Assembly (NCBI GenBank): GCA_035698885.1
Contig: DASSBJ010000004.1
Coordinates: 1 to 53,987, forward strand
Origin: VRUE01 sp035698885
GTDB taxonomy: Bacteria > Actinomycetota > Thermoleophilia > Solirubrobacterales > 70-9
Direction: 5' to 3'
DNA length: 53,987 nt
Positions 1-11,023 of the stretch are shown here, piece by piece. Under the pieces are notes generated by a model. It did not search any database. It had not been told where the DNA came from and worked only from the letters and a program-made list of their open reading frames with translations. Numbering within the stretch: position 1 is the stretch's first letter; every line of letters starts with the position of its first letter. The position numbers were made by a program, and so were the translations under genes.

Positions 1-393
1 GCTCGTCCCGCCGCCGAACGGAATCGCGGCCGCCCCCTCCGCCTCGCACCAGGACAGCACCGCCTCGATCTCCGACTCGTCCCGCGGCAGCGCCACCAGG
101 TCCGGCGGATTCGCGAACTCCCCCCGGAACCCCCGCACGACATCCCGATAAGCCTTCCCCAAAGCCCGCGAAACCCGCTCGTACTTCCGATCCGTAAACA
201 GATCCCCAAACCCCTCCGGCGCCTTCAGCCGCGGCTCGCGCACCTCAACGTCCTCGAGCGCGACAGGCTCCTCGGGTTCCCCTCCGAACCCAAACCGCTC
301 CCGTATCCCCGCCGCAGCCTCCTCCAGCTCCTTCCGCGAGGGTGCCTGATCCTCATACCCCCACCCCCAATGCTTGAGCCGTCTCTCACTCAT
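1..393 (-). CDS. Alkyldihydroxyacetonephosphate synthase-like FAD-binding oxidase (N-terminal part, cut by window edge)
   Basis: Only the first 131 codons are present; the gene runs off the left edge. The ATG at 391-393 opens a protein beginning MSERRLKHWGWGYEDQ. A WGWG-type N-terminus followed by about 100 residues and then the start of an FAD_binding_4 domain (VALPRDESEIEAVLSWCEAE, then IPFGGGTS) is typical of bacterial AGPS-like FAD oxidases. AGPS swaps the acyl chain of acyl-DHAP for a fatty alcohol in ether-lipid synthesis; other members of this flavoprotein family oxidise 2-hydroxyacids. It lies downstream of a fatty-alcohol-forming reductase on the same strand, which favours the AGPS reading. 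The catalytic C-terminal half is not visible, so substrate class is inference. Confidence 0.72.
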   Translation of the reverse strand, partial: MSERRLKHWGWGYEDQAPSRKELEEAAAGIRERFGFGGEPEEPVALEDVEVREPRLKAPEGFGDLFTDRKYERVSRALGKAYRDVVRGFRGEFANPPDLVALPRDESEIEAVLSWCEAEGAAAIPFGGGTS

Positions 394-419
394 GAACCGA
401 ACAATCGCAGACGGCCCGT

Positions 420-544
420 GGGCGGGGGTCGCCTCGCCGATGCCTCGCGAAGCGGCGCCCCGGCGGGCTATCCCGGGCCGCGAAGCGGCACAAAATTAAT
501 CCGGCTTTGCCGGATTTAGGCACTCGGCGAGGCGACCCCCGCCC
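420..544. repeat. 125 bp palindromic element with perfect 21 bp inverted ends
   Basis: The arms 420-440 and 524-544 are exact reverse complements over 21 bases (left arm starts GGGCGGGGGTCGCC) and continue inward with TGCC/GGCA after a one-base bulge. The 83 bp interior holds a direct repeat of CGCGAAGCGGC (446-456 and 480-490 region) and an AT-richer hairpin. The element fills most of the gap between two genes on the minus strand and begins 7 bp after the upstream stop codon. It may be a small mobile palindrome or a structured intergenic unit. Confidence 0.8.
488..516 (-). terminator. Rho-independent terminator-like hairpin after the fatty acyl reductase
   Basis: AATCCGGC (498-505), loop TTT, GCCGGATT (509-516) form a perfect 8 bp stem. 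Read on the minus strand the stem is followed by AATTTTG, a short U-rich run, 36 bases after the stop codon of the reductase gene. It sits inside the larger 420-544 palindrome. Confidence 0.55.
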
Positions 545-551
545 GCCGGAA

Positions 552-2543
552 CTACCAGTGCACACCTTTCATCAAATGCGCGAACGCCACAGCCTCGGTG
601 GTCGGCGCCCGATCGGGCGCCTCGTCGCCCTTCCCCTTGGCCGCCTGCGACTCCGGGAACAGTTTGTAAGCCGTATTGAGGATTTTGTCGCTGACCGTCG
701 GCGCGACCGCGTAGAGCACCTCGCCGAAGGTCCCCATCCGCGTCGCCACCTTCTTCGGCCTGCCGATCATCGCCCCGGCGATCATCTCCGCCGCCTCCTC
801 CGGCGTGATCGCCGGGAACATGTCGTACATCCGCGTCGGCGCGATCATCGGCGTGCGCACCAGCGGCATGTAGATCGTCGTGATGTCGACGCCGTCGTCG
901 ACGACCTCCGAGGCGATCACGCGACTGAACGCGTCGAGCGCCGACTTCGAGGCGACGTAGGCGGAGAAGCGCGGCGGATTGGTCTGCGCGCCGATCGAGC
1001 TGATGTTGACGATGTGACCCGACTTGCGGGCCTGCATCGAGGGCAGCAGCGCGAGGATCAGCTTCAGCGCGCCGAAGTAGTTGATCTGCATCGTGCGCTC
1101 GTAGTCGTGGAAGCGGTCGTAGGCGAGCTTGACCGAGCGGCGGATCGAGCGGCCCGCGTTGTTGACCAGGATGTCGACCTGGCCGTGGTAGGCGAGCACC
1201 TCCTCGGCCATCCGCTCGACGTCGTCGACGTCGGACATGTCGCAGCGGTGGATGTGGGCGACGCCGCCGGCCCGCTCGATCTCCCCCTTGGTCTCTTCGA
1301 GCTTGTCGACCGAGCGCGCGACCAGCAACACCGTCGCCCCCGCGTCGGCGACCTTGACCGCGGCCGCCTTGCCGATTCCCGACGAGGCGCCGGTGATCAG
1401 CACCACCTTGCCGCGCACCGCGGCCGAGAGCGTGCGGTCCTTGAACAGATCGGGGTCGAGGTTGCGCTCCCAGTAGTCCCAGACCCGGTCGGCGTAGCTC
1501 TCCAGCGGCGGCACCTCGATCCCCGAGCCGGCGAGCGCCTGCTGCGTCCGGGTCGAGTCGAAGCGGGTCGGGTAGTTGACGTAGTTGAGCACCCCGGCCG
1601 GGATGCCGGCGCGGTCGAGCGCCAGCTTCAGCGCCCGCTTGCCGGGAGGGAAGAAGCGCAGTCCCGTGCGGGCGAGGCTCGTCACCGGGTCGGTGATCCC
1701 GGAGTCGAGCTGCAGCGCCGCCTGCGGCGCGTCGGCGGCGCGGGCGAACAGGTTGAGCACCTCGCCCGCGGTCTTCGGCTTCGGGTCGGTGAGGCTGAAG
1801 GCCTGGCCGTCGAGACCCGACTGGTGGGCGATGTGGTCGATCGCCGCGGCGACGTAGTCGACCGGGACGATGTTGATCTCGCCTCCCTCGACCCCGACCG
1901 TCGGCAGCCAGGCCGGCAGCACGCGGCGCATCTGCTGCAGCAGCTTGAACATGTAGTAGGGGCCGTCGACCTTGTCGATCTCGCCCGTGCGCGAGTCGCC
2001 GACGACGATCCCCGGTCGGTAGACGCGCCAGGGGCGGCGGCATTCCTCGCGCACGATCCGCTCCGACTCGTGCTTGGTGCGGAAGTACGGGTGCGTGTCG
2101 AGGCGCTCGGCCTCGTCGAACATGTCCTCGGTCCAGGTGCCCCGGTAGAGGCCGGCGGCGGCGATCGAGCTGACCTGGTGGAAGCAGCCGGCCTCGATCG
2201 TGCCGGCGAGCTCGACCGCGTGGCGCGTGCCCTCGACGTTGGCGACCTCCTGCGCCTCCGCGCCCGCCGCCATGTCGTAGATCGCCGCCAGGTGGAAGAA
2301 GTGGCTCACCTCGCCACGCAGCGTCAGCAGGTCCTCCTCGGAGACCCCGAGGCCCGGCTGGGAGAGGTCGCCGGCGATCGGCACGACCCGCGCCCCGTCG
2401 GCTCCCCAGGCGGTCCGCAACTCCTCCAGGCGCCCCCGCGAGCCCGCCCGGACGAGCGCGTAGACGGTGCCCTCGCGCTGCAGCAGGCGGGCGACGAGGT
2501 TGCGGCCGATGAATCCGGTGGCTCCGGTGACGAAGTAGTTCAT
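552..2543 (-). CDS. Two-domain fatty acyl-CoA/ACP reductase (alcohol-forming, Maqu_2220/AcrA1-like)
   Basis: About 663 residues with two Rossmann SDR domains. The N-terminal thioester-reductase-type domain has TGATGFIG at residues 6-13 and a YFRTK active-site motif near 160. The second SDR domain has TGASSGIG near residue 385 and YVASK near 515. Domain order, length and many segments (for example YWERNLDPDLFKDRTL, VNNAGRSIRRS, the ending MKGVHW) match, from memory, the Marinobacter Maqu_2220 reductase that takes fatty acyl-CoA to fatty alcohol, and mycobacterial AcrA1. The ATG at 2543 is chosen because GAAAGAG lies just upstream; a GTG at 2558 would add five residues. It is divergent from the oxoglutarate dehydrogenase gene 26 bp away. 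Product chain length is not predictable from sequence. Confidence 0.9.
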   Translation of the reverse strand: MNYFVTGATGFIGRNLVARLLQREGTVYALVRAGSRGRLEELRTAWGADGARVVPIAGDLSQPGLGVSEEDLLTLRGEVSHFFHLAAIYDMAAGAEAQEVANVEGTRHAVELAGTIEAGCFHQVSSIAAAGLYRGTWTEDMFDEAERLDTHPYFRTKHESERIVREECRRPWRVYRPGIVVGDSRTGEIDKVDGPYYMFKLLQQMRRVLPAWLPTVGVEGGEINIVPVDYVAAAIDHIAHQSGLDGQAFSLTDPKPKTAGEVLNLFARAADAPQAALQLDSGITDPVTSLARTGLRFFPPGKRALKLALDRAGIPAGVLNYVNYPTRFDSTRTQQALAGSGIEVPPLESYADRVWDYWERNLDPDLFKDRTLSAAVRGKVVLITGASSGIGKAAAVKVADAGATVLLVARSVDKLEETKGEIERAGGVAHIHRCDMSDVDDVERMAEEVLAYHGQVDILVNNAGRSIRRSVKLAYDRFHDYERTMQINYFGALKLILALLPSMQARKSGHIVNISSIGAQTNPPRFSAYVASKSALDAFSRVIASEVVDDGVDITTIYMPLVRTPMIAPTRMYDMFPAITPEEAAEMIAGAMIGRPKKVATRMGTFGEVLYAVAPTVSDKILNTAYKLFPESQAAKGKGDEAPDRAPTTEAVAFAHLMKGVHW

Positions 2544-2569
2544 CGCTCTTTCATACACTCATTCGAGAG

Positions 2570-5500
2570 ATGGCGCAAACGGCCACCCTGCAGATCGCGA
2601 TGCCCGAGATGGGCGAGTCTGTAACCGAGGGCATCGTTCTCGAGTGGCACGTCGCCGAGGGCGACTTCGTGAACGAGGGCGACACGGTGGTCGAGGTGTC
2701 GACCGACAAGGTCGACGCGGAGGTGCCGGCGCCGGCCGACGGCGTGATCACGAAACTGATCGCGCAGGTGGATGACGAGGTGCCGGTCGGGTCACCTCTA
2801 GCCGAGATGGAGCCTGGCGAGGGCGACGGGACGGCTGAGGGTTCGGGCGAGTCCCGGGCCGCGGGTCCTGTCGGGGCAGGCTCGGACGCTTCGACCGCGG
2901 GTCCTGTCGGAGGGGAGGGGGGTGGTAGCGGACTCGCCCGTCCGAACACCCCCCTCCCCTCCGCCACCCGCGGAAGTGGCGCTGGGGAAGCTTCAACTGG
3001 AGCAAACGGCGACGGGGTGCGGGCCACGCCGGTCGCTCGTCGCGTCGCTGAAGAGGCTGGAGTGGATCTGGCCGCCGTGAACGGCAGCGGGCCGGGGGCG
3101 AAGATCACCAAGGACGATGTGCTGGCGGCTGCCGACGGAGGGAATGGAGCTGTCGGGGCGCCTGCCGGGGAGGCGAAGCAACTTCGGGGGCCGGCGGCGA
3201 TGCTGGCTCAGGCTATGGGCGAGAGCCGCGAGGTGCCCACGGCCACCTCGTTCCGGACGGTTGCCGTGGACACGCTGGACGCGAAGCGGAAGGCGCTGAA
3301 CGGGCAGCTCAAGGAGCGGGGGCTGAAGGTCTCCTTCACCCACCTGATCGCCTGGGCGATCGTGCGGGCGGCCAAGCACTGGCCGGTGATGGCGCGCAGC
3401 TTCGAGCAACGCGAGGGCAAGCCGTTCGCGATCGAGAACGGGCCCGTCAACCTCGGCATCGCGGTCGACGTCGAGCGCAAGGACGGCTCGCGCAGCCTGA
3501 TGGTGCCGGCGATCAAGGGCGCCGACGGCCTCGACTTCGCCGCCTTCCACTCCTACTACGAGGAGCTGATCACCAAGACGCGCGAGAACAAGCTGACCGC
3601 GGACGACTTCCAGGGCACCAACATCTCGCTGACCAACCCGGGCGGAATCGGCACCGTCGCCTCGGTCCCCCGCCTGATGAAGGGCCAGAGCGCGATCGTC
3701 GCCGCCGGGGCTATCGCCTACCCCACCGAGTGGGCGCACGCCTCGCCCGAGCGGCTGCGCCAGCTCGGCGTCTCGAAAGTGATGACGCTGACCTCGACCT
3801 ACGACCACCGGGTGATCCAGGGGGCCGAGTCGGGCTCCTTCCTGCGCCGGATCGAGCAGCTGCTCGAAGGCGAGGACGGCTTCTACGAGGAGGTCGCCGG
3901 CGACCTCGGCATCGACGCGGCGCCGCTTGCCGCCGCCCACCCCGCCTCCGCCTCGGCGCCGCCGCTCGGGGCGACCCCGCAGGCCGCCAGCCCGACCGCG
4001 CCCGACGAGGAGCTGCTCGGCGCGGTCCAGGCGGCGACCTCGCTGCTCAAGGGCTACCGCACCCACGGCCACCTCGCCGCGCGCCTCGACCCGCTCGGCA
4101 AGGAGCCGAAGGGCGACCCGGCGATCCAGCCCGAGAACCTCAACCTGACGCCGGAGCTGATGGCCCGCGTGCCGGCCTCGATCCTCCACATCGGCGTCCC
4201 CGGCGAGACGCTGCTCGACGTGCTGCCGCGAATGCGCGAGGCCTACTGCGGCACGATCGCCTATCAGTTCGAGCACCTCTCCTCGCACCAGCAGCGCACC
4301 TGGTTGCAGGAGATGGTCGAGACCGGCGCCCACCGGCAGCCGCTCGACGACGAGGAGAAGCGCCGGCTGCTCGGCCGCCTGATCGACGTCTTCGAGTTCG
4401 AGCGCTTCGTCGAGAAGGCGTATCTGGGGCAGAAGATCTTCTCGGTCGAGGGCCTCGACACGGTGGTGCCGATGCTCGACGAGCTGGTCACCCTGGCAGG
4501 CCGCTCCGGGGCCGAGGAGGTCGTCTTCGGGATGGCCCACCGCGGCCGGCTCAGCGTCCTCGCCCACAACCTCGGCCGCTCGGTCGAGTCGATCCTCGCC
4601 GAGTTCGAGGGCGCCAAGCAGATCGAGCAGGTGAAGGCGGTCGCCGCGATCCCGCACGGCGGCACCGGCGACGTCAAGTACCACTACGGCCACCAGGGCA
4701 CCTACGAGACCCACGACGGCGAACGGATCGCCGTTCGCCTCTATCCCAACCCCAGCCACCTCGAGTTCGTCAACCCGGTGGTCGAGGGCGCGACCCGCTT
4801 CGTGCAGTCGCAGATCGACGGCGCGAGGCTCGAGCACAAGCCGAAGTGCGCGGTGCCGGTGCTGCTGCACGGCGACGCCGCCTTCCCCGGCCAGGGCGTG
4901 GTCGCCGAGACGCTCAACCTGGGGGCGCTGCGCGGCTACACGACCGGCGGCACGATCCACATCATCCAGGACAACCAGGTCGGCTTCACGACCGATCCCG
5001 AGGACGCCCGCTCCACGCCCTACGCGGCCGACATGGCAAAGGGCTTCAACATCCCGATCGTCCACGTCAACGCCGACGACGTCGAGGCCTGCTCGGCGGC
5101 GATCCGGCTGGCGATGGCCTACCGCGAGCGCTGGGAACGCGACATCGTGATCGACGTGATCGGCTACCGCCGCTACGGCCACAACGAGACCGACGAGCCC
5201 GCCTACACGCAGCCGGCGATCGCGGCCAAGATCAAGGCCCACCCGCCGGTCTCCGAGATCTACGCCGGCACGCTGATCGAGGAGGGGACGATCGAGCGCG
5301 CGGAGGTCGAGCGGCTGCACTCCGAGCGCCACGCGGAGATGTCGGCGGCGCTCAAGGACCTGCGCCGCAAGATGGAGCTGGGCGAATACGAAGACCCGAC
5401 CGTCACCACCTCGAGCACCGGCGAACTCGACCGCAGCGCCAGCCCCCCCGTCGACACGGCGGTCGCCGCCGAGAAGCTCGGCGAGCTGAACGAGGCGCTG

Positions 5501-6619
5501 CTCGAGGTGCCGGAGAGCTTCACGATCCACCGCAAGCTGCGCAAACCGCTCGGCGCCCGCGGCGACGGGCTGCACGACGGGATCGAGTTCGGCCACGCCG
5601 AGGCGCTCGCCTTCGCCTCGCTGCTGACCGAAGGCGTGCACATCCGCCTCACCGGGCAGGACACCGAGCGCGGCACCTTCTCGCACCGCCACCTCGTCCT
5701 GCACGACGAGAAGACCGGCCTGCCCTACAGCCCGATCCAGAACCTCGCCGGAGCCAAGGCGCCCTTCGAGCTCTACAACAGCCCGCTCTCGGAGACCGCC
5801 TGCCTCGGCTTCGAGTACGGCTACTCGGCGGCGACGCCGAACGCGCTGATCCTCTGGGAGGCGCAGTTCGGCGACTTCGCCAACGCCGGCCAGGTGATCG
5901 TCGACAGCTTCATCGTCTCCGGCGAGGCCAAGTGGGGACAGACCAGCCGGCTGACGCTGCTGCTGCCGCACGGCTACGAGGGCTCCGGCCCCGAGCACTC
6001 GAGCGCCCGCATCGAGCGCTTCCTGGCGCTGGCCGCGGAGGGCAACATCCGCATCGCCAACCCCAGCACCGCCGGCCAGTACTTCCACCTGCTGCGCCGC
6101 CAGGCGCTGATCCGCAAGCCGCGCCCGCTGGTCGTCTTCACGCCGAAGGGGCTGCTGCGACTCGACCGCGCCTCGGCCACGGTCGACCAGCTGACCGGCG
6201 GCCAGTTCCACTTCATCCTCGACGACCCGACGGCGGCCGAGCGGCGCGAGAAGGTCGAGCGCCTGGTGCTCTGCACGGGCAAGGTCTACTGGGACATCGA
6301 CGCCAGCGAGCGCCGCGGCGCGGCCGAGAACGTGGCGATCGCCCGGGTCGAGATGCTCTACCCGTTCGCCAAGCAGCAGCTCAGCGAGCTGATCGGCGCC
6401 TACCCGAACCTGAAGGAAATCGTCTGGACCCAGGAGGAGCCGCGCAACATGGGCGCCTGGAAGGTGATGTCGCGCCGCATGCCGGACCTGCTGCCGGAGG
6501 GGGTCGAGCTGGGCTACGTCGGCCGCCCGACGCGGGCCAGCCCGGGCGAGGGATACTCGGTCGCCCATGCGCGCGAGCAGGAGCGGATCGTGCTCACCGC
6601 GCTGACCCCCGGGGCCTGA
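2570..6619 (+). CDS. kgd: Multifunctional 2-oxoglutarate dehydrogenase E2-E1 polypeptide with its own lipoyl domain
   Basis: 1349 residues. Order: lipoyl domain (1-85; lipoyl lysine K47 in STDKVDAEV), Ala/Gly/Pro linker, peripheral E3-binding domain (about 150-187), E2 acyltransferase catalytic domain (about 220-440; TSTYDHRVIQGAESG), then a full thiamine-diphosphate E1 (about 480-1349; VVFGMAHRGRLSVLAHNLG, YRRYGHNETDEP). It oxidatively decarboxylates 2-oxoglutarate and transfers succinyl to CoA in the TCA cycle, needing an E3 encoded elsewhere. Mycobacterial and corynebacterial Kgd/OdhA have E2 and E1 but lack the lipoyl domain, so a cis lipoyl domain plus E3BD is the notable difference. The linker contains a palindromic repeat (2859-2973). 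The stop overlaps the next ATG (TGATG). Confidence 0.93.
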   Translation: MAQTATLQIAMPEMGESVTEGIVLEWHVAEGDFVNEGDTVVEVSTDKVDAEVPAPADGVITKLIAQVDDEVPVGSPLAEMEPGEGDGTAEGSGESRAAGPVGAGSDASTAGPVGGEGGGSGLARPNTPLPSATRGSGAGEASTGANGDGVRATPVARRVAEEAGVDLAAVNGSGPGAKITKDDVLAAADGGNGAVGAPAGEAKQLRGPAAMLAQAMGESREVPTATSFRTVAVDTLDAKRKALNGQLKERGLKVSFTHLIAWAIVRAAKHWPVMARSFEQREGKPFAIENGPVNLGIAVDVERKDGSRSLMVPAIKGADGLDFAAFHSYYEELITKTRENKLTADDFQGTNISLTNPGGIGTVASVPRLMKGQSAIVAAGAIAYPTEWAHASPERLRQLGVSKVMTLTSTYDHRVIQGAESGSFLRRIEQLLEGEDGFYEEVAGDLGIDAAPLAAAHPASASAPPLGATPQAASPTAPDEELLGAVQAATSLLKGYRTHGHLAARLDPLGKEPKGDPAIQPENLNLTPELMARVPASILHIGVPGETLLDVLPRMREAYCGTIAYQFEHLSSHQQRTWLQEMVETGAHRQPLDDEEKRRLLGRLIDVFEFERFVEKAYLGQKIFSVEGLDTVVPMLDELVTLAGRSGAEEVVFGMAHRGRLSVLAHNLGRSVESILAEFEGAKQIEQVKAVAAIPHGGTGDVKYHYGHQGTYETHDGERIAVRLYPNPSHLEFVNPVVEGATRFVQSQIDGARLEHKPKCAVPVLLHGDAAFPGQGVVAETLNLGALRGYTTGGTIHIIQDNQVGFTTDPEDARSTPYAADMAKGFNIPIVHVNADDVEACSAAIRLAMAYRERWERDIVIDVIGYRRYGHNETDEPAYTQPAIAAKIKAHPPVSEIYAGTLIEEGTIERAEVERLHSERHAEMSAALKDLRRKMELGEYEDPTVTTSSTGELDRSASPPVDTAVAAEKLGELNEALLEVPESFTIHRKLRKPLGARGDGLHDGIEFGHAEALAFASLLTEGVHIRLTGQDTERGTFSHRHLVLHDEKTGLPYSPIQNLAGAKAPFELYNSPLSETACLGFEYGYSAATPNALILWEAQFGDFANAGQVIVDSFIVSGEAKWGQTSRLTLLLPHGYEGSGPEHSSARIERFLALAAEGNIRIANPSTAGQYFHLLRRQALIRKPRPLVVFTPKGLLRLDRASATVDQLTGGQFHFILDDPTAAERREKVERLVLCTGKVYWDIDASERRGAAENVAIARVEMLYPFAKQQLSELIGAYPNLKEIVWTQEEPRNMGAWKVMSRRMPDLLPEGVELGYVGRPTRASPGEGYSVAHAREQERIVLTALTPGA
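2859..2973. repeat. Palindromic element P1, copy A, inside the oxoglutarate dehydrogenase linker
   Basis: The core 2895-2973 (79 bp) folds as one long hairpin: outer CCGCGGGT/ACCCGCGG, middle GGAGGGGAGGGGGGT paired with a CCCCTCC-rich arm, inner CGGAC/GTCCG around a GGGCGA-type loop. Its reverse complement aligns over its full length with 28419-28499. A 16-base exact partial duplication, CCGCGGGTCCTGTCGG, occurs at 2859-2874 and 2895-2910, spaced 36 bases (12 codons). It is translated in frame as a Gly/Pro/Ala-rich linker between the lipoyl and E3-binding domains. Confidence 0.85.
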
Positions 6620-6948
6620 TGCGCAAGCCGGTGCCGGGGCCGCTGTTCGCCCGCGTCAAGGTGCTCTCTTGGATTGAGCTGGCGATCTTTGGGGCGTTGA
6701 TCGCGTTCTGGCTTCTGCCCGGGTTCGATACCGCGACGATGGTCTTCGGGTGGGCGCACGGGCTGGGGTTTGTCGCCCTTTGCATCGTCATCTGGGTCGC
6801 CTGCGGCAAGCGCGAGGCGCCATACACGCTGCTCGCGGCAACGCTGACGCCGGTCGGGCCGGTGGGCAGCGTGATCGGGATCGAGCTGATCGAAAGACGT
6901 GGCTGGGGCATCCGTGATTCCCCGCAGAAAGCCGTGGAAACGTCGTAG
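6619..6948 (+). CDS. DUF3817-like small integral membrane protein
   Basis: 109 residues; the ATG overlaps the stop of the oxoglutarate dehydrogenase gene by one base, so the two are probably translationally coupled. Three hydrophobic helices are visible: near residues 13-33, 38-60 (containing GWAHGLGF) and 68-90 (containing TPVGPVGS). The W-x-HG-x-x-F motif and a P-x-GP motif in the last helix fit DUF3817 membrane proteins, whose function is unknown. Nothing in the sequence links it biochemically to the TCA enzyme beyond co-transcription. Confidence 0.7.
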   Translation: MRKPVPGPLFARVKVLSWIELAIFGALIAFWLLPGFDTATMVFGWAHGLGFVALCIVIWVACGKREAPYTLLAATLTPVGPVGSVIGIELIERRGWGIRDSPQKAVETS

Positions 6949-6994
6949 TTCCGCTCAGGAGACCTTGACCCAGGAGCGCACAGGCGCTATAGGT

Positions 6995-7116
6995 AGAAGG
7001 TGACTGTTCGTCTCGAGCAGTCCCGTTCGAGAGAACAGGCGCGTCGGCATCCCTCCCTGGCTACCGACGCATAGGTGCAGTGAGGGTCGCGCGGACCCCC
7101 TGCCTCCCGCGGCCCT
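6995..7116. terminator. Group of three hairpins between convergent genes
   Basis: The 189-base gap between the DUF3817 gene and aconitase contains three dyads in a row. CTGTTCGTCTCGA (7004-7016) pairs with TCGAGAGAACAG (7027-7038) with one bulge. GCGTCGG (7041-7047) pairs with CCGACGC (7064-7070). GAGGG...CGCGG pairs with CCGCG...CCCTC (about 7082-7115). The setting suggests bidirectional termination, but none has a good U-tract. No gene is seen in this gap. Confidence 0.4.
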
Positions 7117-7137
7117 CCTGTACCACCTTGGCCGAAA

Positions 7138-9933
<2,796 letters not shown>

Positions 9934-9943
9934 GACTCCAACG

Positions 9944-10747
9944 CTAGCGCTTCTCCTCGGGGTGCCCGTCGGCGACCGCCTTGGCGGCCTTCTGGCCCGC
10001 CGAGCCGCTCTGCGCGCGGTCGGAGATCGAGGGGGTCGCGAGGGCGAGGTGCGACATCGCGCGAAGCTGGAGGGGGGCGACGACGACCTCGAGCTTGTCA
10101 CGCTCGATCGCCTTAACCGTGGCCTCGCCGACCTTCTCCGGGGTCGTCGTGCCCATCCCCGGCGGCGGCTTGGCGCCGGCCTCGGCGAACATGCCGGCCC
10201 CGCGGACGAAGCCGGGCGAGACGACCGAGACGCCGACGCCCTTGGGGCCGAGGTCCGTGCGCAGGCCGAAGGCGAAGCCGCGCAGGCCGAACTTGGTCGC
10301 GTTGTAGATCGACGTGCGCGGGCTGGCGACCTTGCCCGAGAGCGAGGAGACGAAGACGAGGTGGCCGGAGCCGCGCTCGACCATCGCCGGGTAGAGCGCC
10401 CGCGCCATCAGCATCGGCGCCTCGAGGTTGACCCGCAGGGCGCGGCTCAGCTGCTCGGGCGTGAAATCGGTGAGCAGGCCGGCGCCCGGCAGGCCTGCGT
10501 TGGCGATCAGCACGTCGACCGCGCCCGCCTCGGCGGCGAGCTTCTCGGCTGCGCCCGGCTCGGCCAGGTCGGCGACAACGGTCGTGTGGCCCTCTCCCGG
10601 CAGCTCGGCGGCGAGCGCGGCGAGGGCCTCGGGCTTGCGCCCGCTGAGGATCAGCTTCGCTCCGCGCCCCGCCAGCGCCGCGGCGATCGCCCGCCCGAGG
10701 CCGCCGGTGGCGCCGGTGAGCAGGGCTGAGCGGCCTGAAAGTTCCAT
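9944..10747 (-). CDS. Short-chain dehydrogenase/reductase
   Basis: 267 residues of classical SDR: TGATGGLG cofactor motif near residue 11, NAG (IANAGLPG) near 86, catalytic Ser in FVSSLSG and YNATK (Y-x3-K) near 150. The ATG at 10747 starts MELSGR; a TTG at 10759 would add four residues. The C-terminus is extended and rich in Ala/Lys. It precedes aconitase by 10 bp on the same strand. The substrate is not inferable; the fold resembles acyl or steroid SDRs of actinobacteria. Confidence 0.8.
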   Translation of the reverse strand: MELSGRSALLTGATGGLGRAIAAALAGRGAKLILSGRKPEALAALAAELPGEGHTTVVADLAEPGAAEKLAAEAGAVDVLIANAGLPGAGLLTDFTPEQLSRALRVNLEAPMLMARALYPAMVERGSGHLVFVSSLSGKVASPRTSIYNATKFGLRGFAFGLRTDLGPKGVGVSVVSPGFVRGAGMFAEAGAKPPPGMGTTTPEKVGEATVKAIERDKLEVVVAPLQLRAMSHLALATPSISDRAQSGSAGQKAAKAVADGHPEEKR

Positions 10748-10875
10748 CCCGGCGCGCAAGCTACCACCCGCCCTGCCGAAAGGAATCCGGGATGAAAGTG
10801 CGAAGGGCTACAAAATGTTTATGTCTTGTAAGCATCCCGCCGGGCAATCGTCTACACTGCCCGCCGTTCCGAACA

Positions 10876-11010
10876 ACCGAAACGCCGAATCCCGCTCGCC
10901 AGGGGCGATGCGGGAGCGGGGGAACCACGTTTTCGGGGCTAACTCGCTCACATAGAGCGGGGGCGCAGGCTCCTATAGCGCCAGCCCGACAGCTAACCCC
11001 GTAGGCCGAC
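10876..11010 (+). ncRNA. Cyclic di-AMP riboswitch (ydaO/yuaA leader)
   Basis: The conserved blocks of the ydaO aptamer appear in order: GCCGAATCC (10884-10892), GGGGGAACCA (10918-10927), CGGGGCTAAC (10934-10943) and CCCGACAGCTAACCCCGTAG (10985-11004), the last being the strongest signature. It ends directly before the AAGGAGAT Shine-Dalgarno (11012-11019) of a secreted wall hydrolase. In actinobacteria this class (known family knowledge) controls peptidoglycan hydrolases and Rpf proteins. The adjoining Shine-Dalgarno makes translational control possible; I see no obvious terminator in the leader. Confidence 0.92.
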
Positions 11011-11023
11011 GAAGGAGATCGGT

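Noticed and set aside
2993..6568. A 1191-codon open frame antisense to the oxoglutarate dehydrogenase
   Set aside because: It is a shadow caused by very high GC with few stop codons; composition is Arg/Asp/Val/Leu-rich without any domain, and the sense strand encodes a full enzyme.
7046..7063. Short similarity of GCATCCCTCCCTGGCT to the segment at 23043-23057 before the sigma factor
   Set aside because: About 14 bases with one gap, in different settings; too short to claim a shared promoter or repeat.
10820..10860. A promoter for the riboswitch transcript (TTGTAA ... TACACT)
   Set aside because: The spacing of about 21 bases is too long for a normal promoter; I cannot assign it.
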